Source: Pseudomonadales bacterium
GTDB lineage: Bacteria; Pseudomonadota; Gammaproteobacteria; Pseudomonadales; Halieaceae
Length of the DNA: 64,000 nucleotides
Direction: 5' to 3'
NCBI GenBank assembly: GCA_024234855.1
Contig: JACKNN010000002.1
Span: forward strand, 248,001 to 312,000
Shown here piece after piece: positions 17,752 to 27,175 of the stretch; the stretch's first letter is position 1, and each line of letters starts with the position of its first letter. A program made the translations under genes and the position numbers. The notes below the pieces were generated by a model that did no database searches, was not told the origin of the DNA, and saw only the letters and a program-made list of their open reading frames with translations.

Positions 17752-19277
17752 CCGGCGGCGACGGTCAGCAGTGACGTGCCCTCGCAGTCCAGGGGCGGGA
17801 GGCCGCAGAGCCCCGCCAGGGTCGGTGCGAGGTCCAGCACGCTGGCAGTGGCCGGTAAACTCCCCTCGCCGTGTCCGGGCAGATGAATCATAACCATCGA
17901 TCTTTGGCTGTGGGTGCCGCTCCAATCCGGTAGCCGGGCCTGTCGTACAACGCCAATGCCGGACGAGGTCAGGGCGCTGATGCTCGATGCCTGGTTCCAC
18001 TCAATGAGAATGTCGGGCAGCAGGTCAATATTCTCGCCCGCGTAGCGATCCCCGGCGCGGAAAATATCGGCGACCAGCGGTTCGCCGCTGTCGACGATGC
18101 GCACCGCCCTCAGCGCTTCGATAAGCCAGTTACAGTAACTGTCCATCTCATCGGCCGGTACCAGGCCATTGGCTTCCCGACCTGCGAGGTTGATACGGAT
18201 ACCCCCGACCGCGTCGTTTGACTTGACCGAAAAACAGCGTCTGCCGGCGCGATCCTTGCCCTGGAGTCGCTTGTCAGCCAGTTTGGCCAGCGATGAGAGT
18301 GGGCGGCGTCCCCCCTGGGGCAGTCTGTGCCACAGTCCCTTGAGCGATGTCACCAATTTTCTCGTGGGGGAGGCGCGGCCGCCCTCCAGCGCCACCAGTA
18401 TTGAATCGAGCAGTTCCGGGCGCACGTAGCTGGGGCCCATGCCGGGACCGGTAAAGAACATTATGCTGCAGTCATCGGTAAGCCCCGCCAGCAGCGCTCC
18501 CACAGCGGAGTCGACTTCCCGGTACAGGTCCAGCAAAGGGTCGTAGCCGGCTGTTGATCCTTGCGCGTGCCAGGGGTGGGAGGCATCGTGTCCGTGCCAG
18601 AGCAGGTGGCCGGCGCAATGCAACTGGTCGAAGGATGTCAAATAGATATCCCAGTCGCGGCTCTGCAACTGCTCCCGGGCGAGGGCGAGGGAGCGGGCAA
18701 TCGACTGTCGAATATGCGCGACCACCTTCGCGACCTCCGCCGGGTCGGGCTCCAGGTATTGCCTGGCCTTGCAGGCGCAGGGTGGTGGCAGGCCAAAAAT
18801 GGCCTGTATGCGCTCGCGTTCCTCGGGCGGATGCACCTCGAATGCCTCGTGGCTGAAGTGCGTATTCCAGTCGATGATCTGCAGGCCGTGAAATTGCTCG
18901 CCGCCGAAAGCCCGAGGCAGGTCTACCATGCCTACCTGCAGGCCCGCCTGCGAAGCGGCCTCCCAGATTGTCCGGTGGTGGGCACTGGTCTGGCGATCTT
19001 TTTCCGAGAGGTAGCTGCCCCGTTCCAGTTGGTCGTGGTAGTACCGCCCGTGAGTGGCCGGACCGACTCCGGTATAAACCGAGGGCCAGATCGAATTTGC
19101 GCCTATTCCCGGAAGACAGCGGGCCCCGCCGTGAAGACTGCGATGCCTGAGCGCCGCAAGGTTTGGCAGCAGGCCGGCATCCATCCACCGGGTGAGCAAT
19201 TCAGGCTCGGCAGCTTCCACTGCCAGGAACAGGACTTTACACCTTGCCATACCGCACACTCGCTCTCCCAAATCCAT
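17748..19277 (-). CDS. Alkaline phosphatase superfamily protein (phosphodiesterase/nucleotide pyrophosphatase type) with altered metal site
   Basis: The 509-residue protein aligns by eye with the AP-superfamily phosphodiesterases. It has an N-terminal LFLAVEAAEPELLTRWMDAG, the nucleophile loop GANSIWPSVYTGVGPATHG, the FDQLHCAGHLLWH segment and a late GTHSQRSMVM. Several metal-site positions are changed. The first Asp is Glu21, the nucleophile Thr is Ser62, and the usual SDHG motif reads TGPG (residues 276-279), removing an Asp and a His ligand. Such proteins near polysaccharide genes are usually called alkaline phosphatase family protein. The start is uncertain: ATG 19277, GTG 19259 (GGGAG upstream) or ATG 19250. 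It is convergent with the heparinase-like gene. Confidence 0.83.
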   Translation of the reverse strand: MDLGERVCGMARCKVLFLAVEAAEPELLTRWMDAGLLPNLAALRHRSLHGGARCLPGIGANSIWPSVYTGVGPATHGRYYHDQLERGSYLSEKDRQTSAHHRTIWEAASQAGLQVGMVDLPRAFGGEQFHGLQIIDWNTHFSHEAFEVHPPEERERIQAIFGLPPPCACKARQYLEPDPAEVAKVVAHIRQSIARSLALAREQLQSRDWDIYLTSFDQLHCAGHLLWHGHDASHPWHAQGSTAGYDPLLDLYREVDSAVGALLAGLTDDCSIMFFTGPGMGPSYVRPELLDSILVALEGGRASPTRKLVTSLKGLWHRLPQGGRRPLSSLAKLADKRLQGKDRAGRRCFSVKSNDAVGGIRINLAGREANGLVPADEMDSYCNWLIEALRAVRIVDSGEPLVADIFRAGDRYAGENIDLLPDILIEWNQASSISALTSSGIGVVRQARLPDWSGTHSQRSMVMIHLPGHGEGSLPATASVLDLAPTLAGLCGLPPLDCEGTSLLTVAAG

Positions 19278-19313
19278 GTGACACTTACGTGTCCGGCCTA
19301 CCGCAACTCAATT

Positions 19314-19319
19314 ATTATA
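19314..19319 (-). promoter_or_regulatory. Perfect -10 hexamer upstream of the AP-superfamily gene
   Basis: The minus strand reads TATAAT here, 37 bases before the first possible start of the phosphatase-family gene, with an AT-rich surrounding. No good -35 is seen at 16-18 bases, so a promoter is likely but not certain. The rest of the 251-bp gap to 19528 shows nothing I can interpret. Confidence 0.4.
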
Positions 19320-19528
19320 CCCATCTCAGGCGGGAGCGATGCCACTGTCGGGCGGTAAATGCGCGAGACCACCACTGGCGGATTTGGCGATGCGGCGTGG
19401 CGGCCCCACTGTGGTTGCAAGAGTCTGATTTGCTATACGTGGACTCGCCGATTGGCACGTCCGGCTTGTTGTGGCAGGAGAGCTGGTTCATGCTAGCGTG
19501 CTGTGACTCACTGCGGAGATAAACCACC

Positions 19529-20656
19529 ATGCTGTCCAAATTTGACGATTACCCCATCCACCAGACAGCTGAACCCGTGTTCCACTCGGCGACCAGCGAT
19601 CACAATACCTACGATCGCTTCTGGTACAACGCACACGCCCGCAACGGCAGCTTTTACTTCGGCGTGGGCTTGTGCCGCTACCCCAACCTCGGCATCCTCG
19701 ACTGCAGCCTGAGCCTGGCGATTGAGGGCCGGCAATACGCGTTTCACGGTTCCCGGCGGGCGCCGCTGGAACCCACCGATACTTCGGTCGGTCCCTTCGC
19801 GCTGCATATACTGGAGCCCATGGGGCGCCACCGGGTAGCGATCGGGCCCAATGAAACCGGTATCGAGTGCGACCTGGTGTTTACACCTCACACGGCCTGC
19901 GTCGAGGAGGGGCGGCAGACGTTGCGCAACCAGCGTCACCTGGTGATGGATGTCACCCGGCTCGACCAGTTCGGCTGCTGGGAAGGTTGGATACGGTACG
20001 ACGGCAAGCGGCTGAAAGTCGACGGGCACAGCACCTTCGGGCTGAAGGACCGCTCCTGGGGCATTCGCCCTGTCGGCGATGCCTATGGCGGTGGCGCACC
20101 GCTGGCGGAGTTTCAGGCGATCCACTTCAACTGGATGCCTATTCACTGGGAGGATGAATGCAGCCTTGCCGGCTGGTTTGAAGACGGCACTGGCAACCAG
20201 TGGCATACCGACCAGTGCTTTTTGCCGCGTTACCCGAAGATGGAGGATATTCCCGGCACCAACGACCCCGACAGTTACACCTGGCAGGGCACGGTACTGC
20301 ACAATCTCACCATGGTACCCGGCACCCGGCGCGCGGCGTCGGCGATCGTCACCATGCAGGACCGTTCGGGCGAGGTGATGGAAGTAAGGCTTGAACCGGT
20401 GCTGGTACACCGGATGAAGGGGCTGGGCTACCAGCACCCGGTGTGGGGTCACGGCAAATGGCAGGGCGAGTTGGCCATCGCCGGAGAGAGCTGGATTGAC
20501 AGTGAACTGGACCCACTGGCCCTGGAGAATATCCACATCCAGCAGGTGGTGAAAGCGACCAGTGGTGATCGCGTGGGCCATGGCGTACTGGAGCAACTCC
20601 ATATCGGCCCGTCAACTACCCTCGGGTTCAAGGACTGGTTTGATGGCGCCGGCTAG
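19529..20656 (+). CDS. Conserved hypothetical protein, possibly lipocalin/AttH-CrtC-like
   Basis: The 375-residue protein is soluble, with no signal peptide or membrane segment, and rich in beta-strand sequence with many Trp, His and Gly. Motif-like pieces are FYFGVGLCRYPNLGILDC near the N terminus, KDRSWGIRPVGD in the middle and LGYQHPVWGHGKW near the C terminus. The SWG/GIRP and late HPxWGHG patterns recall AttH/CrtC-like hydratase-fold proteins, but I could not establish this. It may instead belong to one of the DUF families common in marine gammaproteobacteria and mycobacteria. AGATAAACCACC precedes the ATG, giving only a weak ribosome site. The neighbours are a patatin lipase and beta-oxidation genes, so a lipid-related job is plausible. 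Confidence 0.7.
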   Translation: MLSKFDDYPIHQTAEPVFHSATSDHNTYDRFWYNAHARNGSFYFGVGLCRYPNLGILDCSLSLAIEGRQYAFHGSRRAPLEPTDTSVGPFALHILEPMGRHRVAIGPNETGIECDLVFTPHTACVEEGRQTLRNQRHLVMDVTRLDQFGCWEGWIRYDGKRLKVDGHSTFGLKDRSWGIRPVGDAYGGGAPLAEFQAIHFNWMPIHWEDECSLAGWFEDGTGNQWHTDQCFLPRYPKMEDIPGTNDPDSYTWQGTVLHNLTMVPGTRRAASAIVTMQDRSGEVMEVRLEPVLVHRMKGLGYQHPVWGHGKWQGELAIAGESWIDSELDPLALENIHIQQVVKATSGDRVGHGVLEQLHIGPSTTLGFKDWFDGAG

Positions 20657-20799
20657 TGCATTCAACCAGCCTTCGGTAGCCTGGGCGCCTGTCCGGCGGC
20701 GCCAACATGGCAACCCCGTTTTTCGACTATTGAACGCTTCTCTGTGCCAGATCAACCCGCCTGCTGTCAAGGGTGTGATTTACTGTCAGGCAGGGTAAA

Positions 20800-20827
20800 T
20801 TGACCCTCGGGTATGTTTTTCGATAAG
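20800..20827 (+). promoter_or_regulatory. Candidate sigma-70 promoter for the patatin gene
   Basis: TTGACC (20800-20805) and GATAAG (20822-20827) are separated by 16 bases. A start near 20834 would leave a leader of about 16 bases with GGGG before the ATG at 20850. The -35 is good and the -10 is weak. Confidence 0.35.
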
Positions 20828-20849
20828 CCAGAAGCTGGGGTTATAGCAA

Positions 20850-22328
20850 ATGTCATTCCGGGATAAGCGCAAATACGCCAGGGCCATGGATCGGGCCGAG
20901 GGCTACGAGCAGTGGAAGGAGGCAGCGCAGGCCTATGACACCGCCACCGGGATGGACCGCTGGCGCATGCGCGACCAGTCCAGCCAGTTCGACAATGTCT
21001 CCATTCGCATCCGCCTCGACCGGTTGCGTTCCATGCGCGCGCGGCACGATTACCGCGGTCTGCTGTTTACCCTCAACGAGGGTATCCACGGCAATATGGC
21101 GGGGATGGGCAAGTCCGCCCTCTACGAGCGTTCCGCATTTGGCACCAAACAACTGATCCACGACTATGTCGAGGAAATCGTCGACGCGCTGGCGCTGCTG
21201 GCCAGTCCCGCCGTGGACGACATCAGCTTCGAGGAAAAACTGGATTTTTTCCGGCGCGCCCACCACTGCTTCGGCCGCACTGCACTGTTGATGAGCGGCT
21301 CCGGCACGCTGCTGTACTTCCATGTGGGTGTGGTCAAGGCCCTGTGGGAGCAGCACCTGTTGCCCACGATTCTCTCGGGTTCCAGCGGCGGTTCCATTGT
21401 CGGCAGTCTCCTGTGCACGCACAACGATAAGGAACTGGGCAGGATATTCGACCCGGAGTTCCTGCTCAACGAGGCCGAGCGCGAATCCGGTCTCATGGGC
21501 GCCCTCGGGGGGCTGCGTCCCAAAATGTTACAGGTGAATGAGGTGCAGGAAATGATCGAGCGCCTGATCCCCGACATGACCTTCCAGGAGTCCTACGAAC
21601 ACAGTGGGCGCCTGCTCAATGTCTCGGTGGCACCGGCGGAGACGCACCAGACCTCGCGCCTGCTCAACGCGACCACCTCACCCAATGTGCTGCTGCACAA
21701 GTCCATCATGGCCTCCGCCGCGGTCCCGGGGGTATTTCCACCGGTCACGCTTGAGGCGCGGGACAAGTGGGGTGAGCGCCAGCCCTACCTGCCATCCAGG
21801 AAGTGGGTGGATGGCTCAGTCAGCGACGACCTGCCCACCAAGCGGCTGGCGCGGCTGTACGGTGTCAATCACTACATCGTCAGCCAGGCGAATCCCGCGG
21901 TGCTGCCGTTCGTGGCGGATGGCCGCCGGCAGGACGGCACCCTGGCCATCCTCACCAATGCCAGCCGGCGCACGGCGCGGGAATGGCTGAACGCGGGGGC
22001 CGCCATCATGCACAAACCCCTGAGCCGGGCCGGCACCCTGTCGAAGATTGCCAATACAGCACTTTCCATGGTCAACCAGGATTATATCGGTGATGTCAAT
22101 ATCATTCCTCGCAACCGGTTCTACAATCCGCTGAAGCTGCTCTCCCACCTCTCTCCGGCTGAGATCATGAGACTGGTTTCTTCCGGGGAGCGATCGGCCT
22201 GGCGCAAGATAGAGATGATTCGGGTGCAGACCCACATCAGCCGCACCCTGGACCGGATCCGATCGGATTTTGAGGAGGAGGCGCTGCGCAACAGCCATCC
22301 TTCGCGGGGCCGTCGCAGGGCGGCTTAG
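20850..22328 (+). CDS. Patatin-like phospholipase with DUF3336 domain
   Basis: The 492-residue protein has an N-terminal DUF3336 domain (about residues 5-135). A patatin domain follows, with the oxyanion-hole segment MSGSGTLLYFHVGVV, the nucleophile elbow GSSGGS (Ser179) and the catalytic Asp in DGSVSDDLP. This domain pair is the bacterial counterpart of the yeast Tgl3/4/5 triacylglycerol lipases and is cytosolic or associated with lipid bodies. The oxyanion glycine run is GSG rather than GGG. With the beta-oxidation genes immediately downstream and a WS/DGAT gene elsewhere in the window, the likely role is mobilising stored or membrane acyl lipid; this is inference. Confidence 0.92.
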   Translation: MSFRDKRKYARAMDRAEGYEQWKEAAQAYDTATGMDRWRMRDQSSQFDNVSIRIRLDRLRSMRARHDYRGLLFTLNEGIHGNMAGMGKSALYERSAFGTKQLIHDYVEEIVDALALLASPAVDDISFEEKLDFFRRAHHCFGRTALLMSGSGTLLYFHVGVVKALWEQHLLPTILSGSSGGSIVGSLLCTHNDKELGRIFDPEFLLNEAERESGLMGALGGLRPKMLQVNEVQEMIERLIPDMTFQESYEHSGRLLNVSVAPAETHQTSRLLNATTSPNVLLHKSIMASAAVPGVFPPVTLEARDKWGERQPYLPSRKWVDGSVSDDLPTKRLARLYGVNHYIVSQANPAVLPFVADGRRQDGTLAILTNASRRTAREWLNAGAAIMHKPLSRAGTLSKIANTALSMVNQDYIGDVNIIPRNRFYNPLKLLSHLSPAEIMRLVSSGERSAWRKIEMIRVQTHISRTLDRIRSDFEEEALRNSHPSRGRRRAA

Positions 22329-22505
22329 CGGGCTCTGCGCGCCCGAGCGCAGACCGTGTGCAGGGCCGGCACGCTGTAACAATATGTCAATTTTGCTAAC
22401 AGCTGGGGTCATTGCATGGGCGGCGGCCAGCCAGCACTATCCCTCCTGCATTTGCGGCCGAGTCTTATTGGCCGACACCCAGCCAACCCGTTCCCGGAGT
22501 ACCCG

Positions 22506-23714
22506 ATGAGTAACCCTGCTTATATTTATGACGCCGTCAGAACCCCCCGCAGCAAAGGCAAGCCCGGGGGCAGCCTGTATGCGGTCAAGCCGATAGACCT
22601 GGCCGCCGGCCTGCTGCGCGAACTGCAATCCCGCCATAACCTGGACACCGCCTACGTCGACGACGTGGTCATGGGCTGTGTCACCCCGGTCGGTGAGCAG
22701 GGCTCGGACGTGGCGAAGATGATCGTGCAGAACGCCGATTGGGACGAGTCCGTGGCGGGGGTGCAACTGGATCGCTTCTGTGCCTCCGGTCTCGAGGCCG
22801 TGAATATAGCGGCCCAGAAGATCGCCTCCGGCTGGGAGGACCTGGTGGTGGCCGGTGGCGTGGAGAGCATGTCGCGGGTGCCCATGGGTTCCAACGGTGG
22901 GGCGATGGGTGGCGATGTTGCCTTCAGCCTGAAAACGGGCTTCGTGCCCCAGGGCATAGGCGCCGACACTATCGCCACCCTGGAAGGCTGGAGCCGGCAG
23001 GATGTGGATGCTTTCGCGCTGGAGTCCCAGCGGCGGGCGGCACACGCCCGGGACAGTGGTTACTTCGACAGATCCGTTGTGCCGGTGAAGGACTGCAACG
23101 GCCTGACGGTGCTGGAACGGGACGATTTCATCAAGCCCAATACCACACTGGAAGGGCTGGCCGACCTCAAGCCGTCCTTCGGCATGATGGGCCAGTTCGG
23201 CTTTGATGACGTGATACTCGCCAAGTACACGACCCTGGATAAGATCGACCACGTCCACACGCCGGGCAACTCATCGGGCATCGTCGACGGTGCCAGCGCG
23301 GTGCTGATCGGCAGCGAGAAGGCCGGCAGGGACCTGGGACTGACGGCACGCGGGCGCATTGTCGCCACGGCGGTGTTGTCCACGGATCCCACCATCATGC
23401 TGATCGGCCCCGGCCCCGCGGCGAAGAAATGCCTGGCGAAGGCGGGCCTGCGAGCCTCCGACATCGACCTGTGGGAAATCAATGAGGCCTTCGCCGCGGT
23501 GGCGCTGCGCTACATGAAGGACCTGGGTATCGATCACGAGATCACCAACGTCAACGGCGGCGCTATCGCCATGGGCCATCCGCTGGGTGCAACCGGGGCC
23601 ATGCTGGTCAGTACCATGCTGGATGAACTGGAGCGGCGCAAGCTGAAGCGCGCCATGTTGTCCCTCTGTGTCGGCGGTGGCATGGGCATCTCCACCATCA
23701 TCGAGCGCGTGTAG
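22506..23714 (+). CDS. Acetyl-CoA C-acyltransferase (thiolase)
   Basis: The 402-residue thiolase has the nucleophilic Cys in DRFCASGLEAVNIA, the His motif NEAFAAVALRY with GGAIAMGHPLGATGA, and the C-terminal catalytic Cys in SLCVGGGMG. It cleaves 3-ketoacyl-CoA with CoA in fatty-acid beta-oxidation; a biosynthetic acetoacetyl-CoA role is possible but less likely given the neighbours. ATG 22506 is chosen because CCGGAGTACCCG puts GGAG at the right distance and the family start (MSNPAYIYDAVRTPR) matches there. An open frame continuing 90 bases upstream is not conserved-looking. It is the first gene of the set with the 3-hydroxyacyl-CoA dehydrogenase and acyl-CoA dehydrogenase genes. Confidence 0.94.
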   Translation: MSNPAYIYDAVRTPRSKGKPGGSLYAVKPIDLAAGLLRELQSRHNLDTAYVDDVVMGCVTPVGEQGSDVAKMIVQNADWDESVAGVQLDRFCASGLEAVNIAAQKIASGWEDLVVAGGVESMSRVPMGSNGGAMGGDVAFSLKTGFVPQGIGADTIATLEGWSRQDVDAFALESQRRAAHARDSGYFDRSVVPVKDCNGLTVLERDDFIKPNTTLEGLADLKPSFGMMGQFGFDDVILAKYTTLDKIDHVHTPGNSSGIVDGASAVLIGSEKAGRDLGLTARGRIVATAVLSTDPTIMLIGPGPAAKKCLAKAGLRASDIDLWEINEAFAAVALRYMKDLGIDHEITNVNGGAIAMGHPLGATGAMLVSTMLDELERRKLKRAMLSLCVGGGMGISTIIERV

Positions 23715-23790
23715 GCCAGGCATTTATTGACCACGTGGGAAGTTGCAGTGCAGCAGCCGTCCCCCCAAAAGTGATTACAGGAAAAAAATC

Positions 23791-25938
23791 ATGAGTGTAT
23801 TCAAGTATGAAAAGGATGCCGATGGCATCGTCACGGTCACCATGGACATGAGCGGCCCGGTCAATGCCATGAACGAGGAATACCGGCAGGCCATGGCGGC
23901 AACGATAGACAGGCTGGAGCGGGAGCAGGGCCTGGCGGGTGTGGTTATCGCCTCGGCCAAGAAAGTCTTCTTCGCCGGCGGCGACCTGAACGAGTTGCTG
24001 GCGGCCCAGCCGGGCAACGAAGCCCACTTTATGGATATGCTCAGGGTAACCAAGAGCAACTTGCGGCGCCTGGAAAAATTGCCGGTGCCGGTGGTGGCGG
24101 CGATCAATGGCGCCGCCCTCGGCGGCGGTTTTGAAATCTGCCTGTGCTGTAATCACCGCATTGCCTGGGACGACAAGTCGGTCCAGCTGGGCCTGCCGGA
24201 GGTAAGCCTGGGATTGCTCCCCGGCGGTGGTGGGGTGGTGCGTATGGTCAACCTGCTGGGGCTTGAGAAGGCCTTGCCCTACCTGCTGGAAGGCAGGAAG
24301 GTGGCGCCGCAGGCGGCGTTGGCGGAGGGCATGATTGACGATACCGTGGCCACGATTGGCGAGTTGGTGCCCGCGGCCAGGGCCTGGATAGTGGCGAACG
24401 CGGGCAACGAGGACGCAGCGGTACAGCCCTGGGATCGCAAGGGCTTCCGACTGCCCGGCGGTAATGCCAGCTCCCCCAAACTGGCCCAGCTGATTATGGG
24501 CGCGCCCGCCATGTTGCGGCAGAAAACCCGGGGCCTGTTGCCGGCGCCGGAAAAAATCCTTGACTGTGCCGTCGAGGCGGCGCGGCTCGATTTCGACACT
24601 GCCCTGGACGTGGAGTCGCGGGGGCTGACCTATCTTGCCGTTACGCCCCAGGCCAAGAACATGATCTCCACTTTCTTCTTTGGTATGAACAAGGTCAACG
24701 GCGGCGCCAGCCGGCCGCAGGGTATCGCCCCCACCACCACCAGAAAGCTCGGGGTGCTGGGCGCCGGGATGATGGGGCAGGGCATCGCCTATGTGTCCGC
24801 CGCGGCCGGTATCGAAGTGGTGCTGAAGGATGTTTCGATTGAAGCCGCCGACAAGGGCAAGGCGTATTCGCAAAAACTGCTGGAGAAGCAGGTTGCCCGC
24901 GGTCGCATGACGCAGGAGCAAATGGCCGCCGTGCTGGGGCTGATCAAACCCACCGCGGATGATGCCGACCTGCGCGGCTGCGACCTCATCATCGAGGCGG
25001 TGTTCGAGAACATGGACCTCAAGCACAGGATCACCAGGGCGACAGAGGGCTGCCTGGCGGAAAACGGCGTCTGGGGTTCCAACACGTCCACGTTACCCAT
25101 CACCCAACTGGCCGAGGCCAGCGACAGGCCGGAAAATTTCATCGGCATTCATTTTTTCTCGCCGGTGGATAAAATGCCACTGGTGGAGATTATCTGCGGT
25201 GCCCGGACCTCGGATGAAACCCTGGCCAGGGCTTTCGACTACACCCGGCAGATTCGCAAGACCCCGATCGTGGTGAACGATTCCATGGGCTTTTTCACTT
25301 CCCGAACGTTCGGCACCTACCTCGACGAAGGCGTACGCCTGTTGAGCGAGGGCGCGCATCCGGTTCAGATTGACGCCATGGGTAAGGCAATCGGCATGCC
25401 GGTGGGGCCGCTGGCGGTGTACGACGAAGTCAGCCTCGAGCTCAGCCGTAAGGCCCAGGAGACCTGGAAAGAGATGGGAGTACTCGACAAGTGGGGTGAC
25501 GGCAGCGTGCTGCGGTCGGTGATCGATACCATGGTGGGTGAGCACGGTCGCGGTGGTCGCCACCATGGCGGCGGCTTCTACGAGTACGCGGCTGACGGCA
25601 GCAAGGCTATCTGGCCGCCACTGTTTGATCTCTATTACCAGCCCGATACCGCCATCAGCGAGCTGGATATGAAAGACCGCCTGCTGTTCCGCCCGGTGAT
25701 CGAGTCCCTGAAGTGCCTGGAGACCAGGGTGCTGCGCTCGGTGGCGGATGGCAATATCGGCTCGATCATGGGTATCGGCGCGCCGGTGTGGACCGGCGGC
25801 TATATCCAGTTTGTTAATACCTATGGCCTGCAGCGTTTTGTCGATCGCTGCAACGCCCTGGCCCAGCAATACGGCGAGCGCTTTCAGCCGCCGCAGATCG
25901 CGCTGGAGCACGCTGCGTCAGGCGAAAGTTTCATCTGA
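23791..25938 (+). CDS. Fused enoyl-CoA hydratase / 3-hydroxyacyl-CoA dehydrogenase (FadB/FadJ-like)
   Basis: The 715-residue trifunctional-type protein has an N-terminal crotonase domain with INGAALGGGFEICL and GLPEVSLGLLPGGGG carrying the two catalytic glutamates. The NAD-binding domain has GVLGAGMMGQGIAYVSA. The dehydrogenase active site is GIHFFSPVDKMPLVEII (catalytic His), followed by two C-terminal helical domains. It performs the hydration and second oxidation of the beta-oxidation spiral in the cytosol and would partner the thiolase encoded 76 bp upstream. ATG 23791 is used because AGGAAA precedes it; an ATG 48 bases earlier gives a non-conserved leader. The length agrees with E. coli FadB/FadJ (729/714 aa). 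Confidence 0.95.
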   Translation: MSVFKYEKDADGIVTVTMDMSGPVNAMNEEYRQAMAATIDRLEREQGLAGVVIASAKKVFFAGGDLNELLAAQPGNEAHFMDMLRVTKSNLRRLEKLPVPVVAAINGAALGGGFEICLCCNHRIAWDDKSVQLGLPEVSLGLLPGGGGVVRMVNLLGLEKALPYLLEGRKVAPQAALAEGMIDDTVATIGELVPAARAWIVANAGNEDAAVQPWDRKGFRLPGGNASSPKLAQLIMGAPAMLRQKTRGLLPAPEKILDCAVEAARLDFDTALDVESRGLTYLAVTPQAKNMISTFFFGMNKVNGGASRPQGIAPTTTRKLGVLGAGMMGQGIAYVSAAAGIEVVLKDVSIEAADKGKAYSQKLLEKQVARGRMTQEQMAAVLGLIKPTADDADLRGCDLIIEAVFENMDLKHRITRATEGCLAENGVWGSNTSTLPITQLAEASDRPENFIGIHFFSPVDKMPLVEIICGARTSDETLARAFDYTRQIRKTPIVVNDSMGFFTSRTFGTYLDEGVRLLSEGAHPVQIDAMGKAIGMPVGPLAVYDEVSLELSRKAQETWKEMGVLDKWGDGSVLRSVIDTMVGEHGRGGRHHGGGFYEYAADGSKAIWPPLFDLYYQPDTAISELDMKDRLLFRPVIESLKCLETRVLRSVADGNIGSIMGIGAPVWTGGYIQFVNTYGLQRFVDRCNALAQQYGERFQPPQIALEHAASGESFI

Positions 25939-26014
25939 GGGCGACGGGGGCGGCGCGCTGGACGCGCCGTCACTGTCCCGCGTATTGACTGTTTACTGGA
26001 GGAGTTAAGGAACA

Positions 26015-27175
26015 ATGAGAGCGTTTACCGAAGAACAGCAGATGTTCAGGGGTGCCTACCGGAAATTCCTGGAAACCGAGGTGCAGCCGCACATGCCCCG
26101 TTTTCGCGAGCAGGGCATCGTCGACCGGGAGATCTTCAAGAAGGCCGGCGACCAGGGCTTTCTGATGATCTGGCCGGACGAAAAATACGGCGGCATGGGT
26201 GACAGCGACTTTCGTTACGAGCAGATAATCATGGAAGAGACCACGCGCGCCGGCTGCGGCGAGTGGTTCAACACCCTGCACAGTCGCCTGGTGGGGCCGT
26301 ACTTCAAGAACTTCGGCTCCGAGGAACAGCGCGAGCGTTTCCTGCCCGGTTGCGTGAAGGGCGATACCATCCTGGCGGTTGCCATGACGGAGCCCGACGC
26401 GGGCAGCGACCTGTCGGGGATGCGCAGCACCGCGAGGGACGAGGGTGACCATTTCGTGCTGAACGGTTCAAAGACCTATATTTCCAACGGCATCAACGCC
26501 GACATCGTTATTGTCGCGGCCAAGACCGACCCGGAAAACAATCCCTACTCGCTGGCGCTGCTGATCGTCGAGCGGGGTATGGAAGGCTTTGAGCGCGGCC
26601 GCAACCTCGACAAGATGGGCATGCACGCCCAGGATACGGCGGAACTGTTTTTCAACAACGTCAAGGTGCCCAAGGAGAATGTGCTGGGCGATCCCACCCA
26701 GGGTTTTGTCTACCTGATGAACGGCCTGGCGGAGGAGCGGCTGATTTCCGGCGCCGGCGCCATCGCCAGCGCCCGCGCGGCGTTCAATCTCACCCGCCAG
26801 TTCGTGATGGAGCGCAAGGTGTTCGGCAAGCCCCTGTGCAAGATGCAGAACACCGAATTCAAAATGGCGGAAATGGATACCGAAATCGACATCATGCAGG
26901 TGTACATAGACCACTGCGTGGCGCTGCATAACGAGGGCAAGCTGACCGCAAACATGGGCGCCAAGTGCAAGCTGCAGGCGACCGAGATCGAGTGGCGTAT
27001 GCTCGATCTCGGCGTGCAGTTGCACGGCGGCGCCGGCTACATGATGGAGTATCCCATCAGCTACATGTTCACCAGCGCCCGTATCAACCGTATCCTGGCG
27101 GGCAGCTCGGAGATCATGAAGTACATCATCGGGCGGGAAGTATTTACCGACAAGTACAGCAGTATCCTGGACTGA
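26015..27175 (+). CDS. Acyl-CoA dehydrogenase
   Basis: The 386-residue flavoprotein of the standard acyl-CoA dehydrogenase fold shows AVAMTEPDAGSDLSGM (FAD/substrate loop), YISNGINAD, VFGKPLCKMQNTEFKMAEM, and the C-terminal LHGGAGYMMEYP and ILAGSSEIMKYIIGREVF. It catalyses the first, FAD-dependent oxidation of beta-oxidation, passing electrons to ETF. The start is preceded by ACTGGAGGAGTTAAGGAACA, a strong ribosome site. It is the third gene of the operon, 76 bp after the FadB-like gene. The sequence resembles long/medium-chain members, but the chain-length preference cannot be read from it. Confidence 0.94.
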   Translation: MRAFTEEQQMFRGAYRKFLETEVQPHMPRFREQGIVDREIFKKAGDQGFLMIWPDEKYGGMGDSDFRYEQIIMEETTRAGCGEWFNTLHSRLVGPYFKNFGSEEQRERFLPGCVKGDTILAVAMTEPDAGSDLSGMRSTARDEGDHFVLNGSKTYISNGINADIVIVAAKTDPENNPYSLALLIVERGMEGFERGRNLDKMGMHAQDTAELFFNNVKVPKENVLGDPTQGFVYLMNGLAEERLISGAGAIASARAAFNLTRQFVMERKVFGKPLCKMQNTEFKMAEMDTEIDIMQVYIDHCVALHNEGKLTANMGAKCKLQATEIEWRMLDLGVQLHGGAGYMMEYPISYMFTSARINRILAGSSEIMKYIIGREVFTDKYSSILD

